Assembly: GCF_029867415.1 (NCBI RefSeq)
Contig: NW_026705911.1
Location: 248,001 to 312,000, forward strand
DNA length: 64,000 nt
Source of the DNA: Vicia villosa
Taxonomy: Eukaryota > Streptophyta > Magnoliopsida > Fabales > Fabaceae
Direction: 5' to 3'
In this document: piece by piece, positions 59,754 to 64,000 of the stretch
Numbering within the stretch: the stretch's first letter is position 1
How the letters are laid out: each line of letters opens with the position of its first letter
The notes under the pieces: model-generated
Told to the model about the DNA's origin: nothing
The model's database searches: none
The model's input: the letters and a program-made list of their open reading frames with translations, nothing else
Program-made: the position numbers and the translations under genes

Positions 59754-60856
59754 TGAAAATTCTGGTATGACAGACTCGGATGTCAATCCCGATGTCAAGA
59801 CATCAGATCTGTTATTAATGTAGCATAAGAAGAATAGAAGGATCCCCCATTAATTAATTACTCCTAAATAAGAGTCAATGAGACCTGGGATCACACACGT
59901 TCAGTAGACATAACCAGATTATAATCTTTATATGGTTCTGTTTAGGAACAGCTAACACTTTTCAACCTGATGTTATAAACAAAGTCATAACATTCATAAC
60001 TGAACAAACAATGCAGGAGATAAATAACACAGTTAATTGTTAACCCAGTTCGGTCTAACTACCTACTCTGGGGGCTACCAAGCCATGAAGAAGATTTCAC
60101 TATCAGTAGTACTATTTTATGTAAACAACCTCTGGTTTACAGATAAACAACCTCTGGTTTACCTAGTCACTACCCAATGCAACCTTTATCTCCGAACTCC
60201 ATCCAAGACGAGAGAACCTCTGCTCACTCCCTAGTGATACCTAACTGTTACAACCCTGCAACAGTTATTTACACAATTAACAATGAACACATACTTGATC
60301 TTGCTTCACAGCTTCAATCAAGTTTACAATATTCAACTCTTACCTACAGGTTTCGAGTGAGGACAATCACTTCTCTAACCTACAGGTTTCGAGAAGGACA
60401 TGGCAGCCATCCCACAACCTGAGTGGTCTACCTATAGAAACCCTAATGACTACATCGTTAAAAAACAAGGATTTCTATTTAAAACTAGGTTACAAAGTTT
60501 CCTATTTATAACTTGATCCCAATAGGATTTGGGCTTACAAATCGCAGCACTCCTTGTTGTTACAATATGCAGAAATATTCTGCTACAAATAAGGTCTTTT
60601 AATCATGAGTTTCCTAATTTATCTCCTAAATTAGAAACTGATGAATCTTCAATCTTCAATCTTCTGATCTGATTCTTCCTTAATCTTCAATCTTCTGATC
60701 CGATTCTTCAATTATTCTTTTGACCTTTAAATATGCGCCACACAGGATTACAAAATATTCTATGAATATCCTGTATCTGTTAAGTACAAACTGAATCTTC
60801 CTTTCAGTTCTGCAGGCGCGATGTCGTGAGTTGATGTCATGACATTCCATCTAACA
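59754..60856 (-). repeat. 5' LTR of the minus-strand copia-like element, 1103 bp
   Basis: Minus strand TGTTAGATGGAATG (from 60856) to CCAGAATTTTCA (59754). TATA-like TATTTAAA at about 60725-60734. Near-identical palindromes GATGTCAAGACATC (59791-59804) and GATGTCATGACATT (60833-60846) lie near its two ends. The other LTR is not in the window. Confidence 0.82.
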
Positions 60857-61062
60857 TCTTGCTTATACCTGTTTTGTGTGAATACAAGATTACACTCAAA
60901 GATGTTTTTGATTTATGGCAAACTCAAATGAGCATTCAAACAACAAGGAGGAATCAGAAAAGCAAAGCATTTGATCACTCATGAAAGCACAAGGTGATCC
61001 ACTATGCATATAAGTCGACTCAACACAAGCTGGACATGAAAAATGCAGAAAATCAGCAGTTA

Positions 61063-61350
61063 GGTCGACCTACTGTCAACCTAGGTCGACCTAAAATGAA
61101 GGAAAATCCATATACCTCTGCTAGGTCGACTCACAGACCATTTAGGTCGACTCAAAATGAAGAAATCTTCATATCAGTCTGCTAGGTCGACCTACATGGC
61201 AACTAGGTCGACCTAATCTGTGAAAATGTCCCCAGAATGCATCAGAAGAGGATTCTGGTCGACCTACTCCTTCAACAGGTCGACCTAACTGGGAGCAAAA
61301 TTCTGCAAGCTCTGTTAGGTCGACCTAAGCACTACAAGTGGTCGACCTAA
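61063..61350 (+). repeat. Paired-palindrome array (TAGGTCGACCTA) upstream of TATA
   Basis: Ten copies with GGTCGAC(C/T) at 61063, 61084, 61124, 61145, 61185, 61206, 61259, 61280, 61319 and 61341. Spacings: 21, 40, 21, 40, 21, 53, 21, 39, 22. A weaker copy (AAGTCGACTCAA) lies at about 61012. Confidence 0.95.
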
Positions 61351-61404
61351 CTGATCAAGAAAGTTCAAAAATCAGTTTTTCTTGGTTCTAACTGTTATGC
61401 AATC

Positions 61405-61412
61405 ATATATAT
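61405..61412 (+). promoter_or_regulatory. TATA box of the 1.5 kb solo LTR
   Basis: CATATATATTGTG, about 60 bases after the last palindrome. Confidence 0.6.
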
Positions 61413-62416
61413 TGTGCAAGGGTAATTATTCAAGTAACACCAACGACTGAAAGATACATAAACGCTTCTCATCTTCGTTCTTCATCATCTCCAACACAAT
61501 TACACATAATCATTCTTGCGTTGCGGGTTAGTGATGAGTTCGATAACGTCCATGGAACGGAATTGAAGATTCCTAGTGGGTGAAGGTTTGTGGGGTTTGT
61601 TGGTGAATAAAATCTGCGGGTTTTGTCCTCCACGACGGGTGGTTCTTGGGGGTTTTTATCAAGAGGCGTTCATTGAGGATTCGGCTGAGTGTAACGATTG
61701 AGGAACGGGGAGTTCAAGGAATCAAGACACTGCAGAAGGGAATCAAAGTGAAGCTCTTGGATAACCTTGATCTGGCTCAAGATTAAGGGGGAAGAAGATT
61801 CAAAGGATCGACATAATTGGTTTATCGTTTATCGCTTTGTTATCTTCTTTGTATATACTACTTTCAACATTAATGAAAGATTACCCAATTTCAATTTGGA
61901 AATGGGGGCAGACGTAGTCGTAGCGAGGACGATCGACGAACTGCCTAAACAAATATCGTGTTCTTGTCGCTTTTACTTTCTCTTTTACTTTCTGTTCATA
62001 ATTGGTTATAAGTGCAAAATTGATCAACGATTCAAGTGTTAAAATTGTGAATTAAAGTACTGCACAAACATCACAATTCACCACAACTTGAATCACTATC
62101 AATTTGAACGTATCACCAAGTGTTTGTGTTTTTGCTTAATCCAATCTTACTGCATTGCAAATCAAAGTTGTCAATCTAGAAGTTAATTGGATTTCAGTTG
62201 TTAAACGTATTGGTTAGCTATCATATTACTTCACCATCAATTCCACTCACTCTTTGGTTTTGAAACACATACGACCTTTGCAATAGCGGTCCAGAATAGA
62301 CGCAAGTCGATTCAGAACCGCTTTCGCTCGAGTCTGTAGAAAAATCTGTAAAAACTTAGAGAGATCTATTCACCCCCCCCCCCCTCTAGATCTATAGGCC
62401 AGCGTCTAACATTTTG

Positions 62417-63985
62417 TTCTTTTTAAACTTGCAAGATTCACATTTTGACCATTTACTGCTATTATATGTTTTAGCCAAACATTAGACAATAATACAGAAC
62501 TGACAGAGCATCAACATTTAACTTTGTTTTGCTGAAAATAAAGGAAAATTAGTTAAACAATATTTTCATTTTTTATGTATTGAGTTAAAGACCTATGTGT
62601 GAGTTAGAAAAATTGAATGAAGATATTTGTGAATGAGTGTTTTGTGAGTGTATTTTGTCCATATTACATTACATGAGTTAAAGTCTGGGTTTTTCCAATT
62701 TTCATGACTAAGATGCTTAAGAAAAAGTTTCTTCATGTCTCTACATTTAAGGAAAATTTTGGTTTCTAGCTGCATTTAAATGTCTTTTTATTTGTGTTAT
62801 TTGCATTACATTTTCAAATATTGAATGGAATAAATATTCTTAGCCCCTCAAATTGATTTTACATAGGTGCTTCTACATCAAAAACATTTTGCAGAAAAAA
62901 TACTATATGCTCATCCAATTGATTCTACACTAAACACTATTTGAATTTTAATTTATGTTAGGTTGTTCAATCAATAAGCCATGTCATTTGGTTATATAGT
63001 TTTCGAATCAATTATTTGCAACCAAGTCTTGATGTCATGTACTATACAGATTGCTTAAAAAATGACTTTCATGAAAATAAAATTTGTTTCCTTGATATTT
63101 TGCATTTTCCTTTCAATTGTCAACATCACTAGCAGGTTTTGAAGTAGTTCCGACAAGGTCAAAACAACATTGTTTCAAAGGATGATAATTGACTTTAATA
63201 TGTACTTAGTGGATTTCATGTGGGATTTAGGAGAGATTTGGGGAAGAAAAATATTGGAACTCAATAAGGGCTTACAACTATCCATAACCCTAAATATTTA
63301 CAGTATCATTTCTATTTTTATTATTTGTTTGAGGTTAAATATTATGTTGATATAAACTTAAACAAATACATTTTTTAGTTGGTTTTCCTTTAAGCTATAA
63401 GTCTATGTAACTATCAATATTTACACGTCTTTTTCTAACTTGAGGTTGACTACTATCTGCTAGAGTTTTTTTCACAAGTATATTGCATATATAGTTTCTT
63501 TTATGATTAGCTAAGTTATTACATTTAAAGTATTTTTTTGTCCATATAAAGTGCCCAGTTTAAATGTTAAATATTTTTGTCAGGCTAACAAAATTCAAAA
63601 CTTTTAATATTTATAAGCATACTTATAAGACTATTCCAAAATAGTTTACTTAAATAACTTATTTTTATAAACTCTTTTCACTTGATTTCTATAAGTTTAT
63701 AAGTTTTTAAAATGATGATTACCACACTTATATTATTTAATTTAATGTAAGACTCTTAATACATTTTAAAATTTCTAGGATTTCTTGACCCAAATAAGTT
63801 AATAGTAAAAGAATAATATACCACATGAATTTTATATAAACTTTAATACAATATTTATGTCTACTACTAATAGAAAAACAATTTTTAATATTACCATAGA
63901 TTAATTTATAAATTATAAGAAATTATAAAAAAAAAGTTTTAGCATAAGTTTTTTATTCCGTGCCTCGCACGGGTAAACTCACTAG
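62417..63985 (+). mobile_element. Probable 3' portion of a Helitron, AT-rich
   Basis: AT-rich sequence without ORFs that ends in a Helitron-type terminus at 63958-63985 followed by T. The 5' end (TC) is not identified and may lie left of the nested insertions or be lost. The family cannot be named. Confidence 0.45.
63958..63985 (+). other. Helitron 3' terminus: hairpin plus CTAG
   Basis: CCGTGC-CTC-GCACGG (63958-63972) is a perfect 6-bp stem, then nine bases, then CTAG (63982-63985) followed by T. This is the standard Helitron 3' end: a GC-rich hairpin about 10 bases before CTRR, inserted before T. Confidence 0.72.
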
Positions 63986-64000
63986 TTTTATATGAGGCTC

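Larger units (their letters stand above)
60877..62411 (+). mobile_element. Ty1/copia-type solo LTR, 1535 bp
   Basis: TGTGAATACAAG at the start, GCGTCTAACA at the end, perfect TSD TTTTG (60872-60876, 62412-62416). TATA at 61405-61412. U5 ends in a C-rich loop closed by AGATCTA/TAGATCT. It has an array of paired palindromes upstream of the TATA box. No PBS or PPT flanks, so it is solo. Copia assignment is by size and U5 style. Confidence 0.9.

Noticed and set aside
60037..60422. Frames of 65 and 81 codons on the plus strand
   Set aside because: They lie antisense within the minus-strand copia LTR.
60877..62411. A Cassandra-type TRIM with 5S rRNA sequence
   Set aside because: I looked for the 5S internal promoter pattern in the solo LTR and elsewhere and did not see it.

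Overview
This is nuclear DNA from a large, repeat-rich plant genome, most likely a legume of the pea/vetch type. The reasons are a Sirevirus-type Ty1/copia element with an env-like ORF, Ogre/Tat-type Ty3/gypsy elements with the extra ORF before gag, and LTRs of 3-5 kb. The species call is inference. I see no intact host gene, rRNA, functional tRNA or CRISPR array. Almost the whole window is a nest of LTR retrotransposons, and six insertion events can be bounded by target-site duplications (TSDs), one of them imperfectly.

Layout. (1) 1-4597 is the 3' part of a Sirevirus: decayed RT/RNase H, decayed env-like ORF, 3' UTR with repeated polypurine tracts. Its 3' LTR (about 986 bp) is split into 4598-5066, 16418-16515, 19910-19982 and 56642-56987 by three separate Ty3/gypsy insertions. 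(2) First insertion, 5067-16412, plus strand: an Ogre-type element with 5' LTR, PBS, intact ORF1, broken gag, and a 3' LTR joined directly to gag by a large deletion. (3) Second insertion, 16516-19904: a 3.4 kb solo LTR, TSD GCTGT. (4) Third insertion, 19983-56636, minus strand, TSD CTTAG: a tandem LTR-internal-LTR-internal-LTR array of a non-coding Tat/Ogre-like family. It contains a solo LTR (21395-26350, TSD GTGAC) and a two-LTR non-autonomous element (43441-56542, TSD TGAAC). (5) 56988-60856 is the 5' end of a minus-strand copia-like element into which the Sirevirus probably inserted. (6) 60877-62411 is a copia-type solo LTR, TSD TTTTG. (7) 62417-63985 is AT-rich and ends in a Helitron-type 3' terminus.

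Only two reading frames look open and structured: Ogre ORF1 (447 aa) and a 55-aa two-helix membrane ORF in the Ogre 5' LTR. The non-autonomous families keep PBS, PPT and LTR promoters, so they probably relied on proteins from an Ogre-like partner.

The strongest unexplained signals are non-coding. Two unrelated LTR families carry arrays of 12-bp TCGA-centred palindromes in pairs about 21 bp apart, with pair periods of 73 and about 61 bp. Three LTR families have tRNA-like A/B boxes at the same place, with 33-34 nt between the boxes. One family has a leader made of repeated hairpins with covarying stem pairs. Two non-autonomous families share a conserved internal block.
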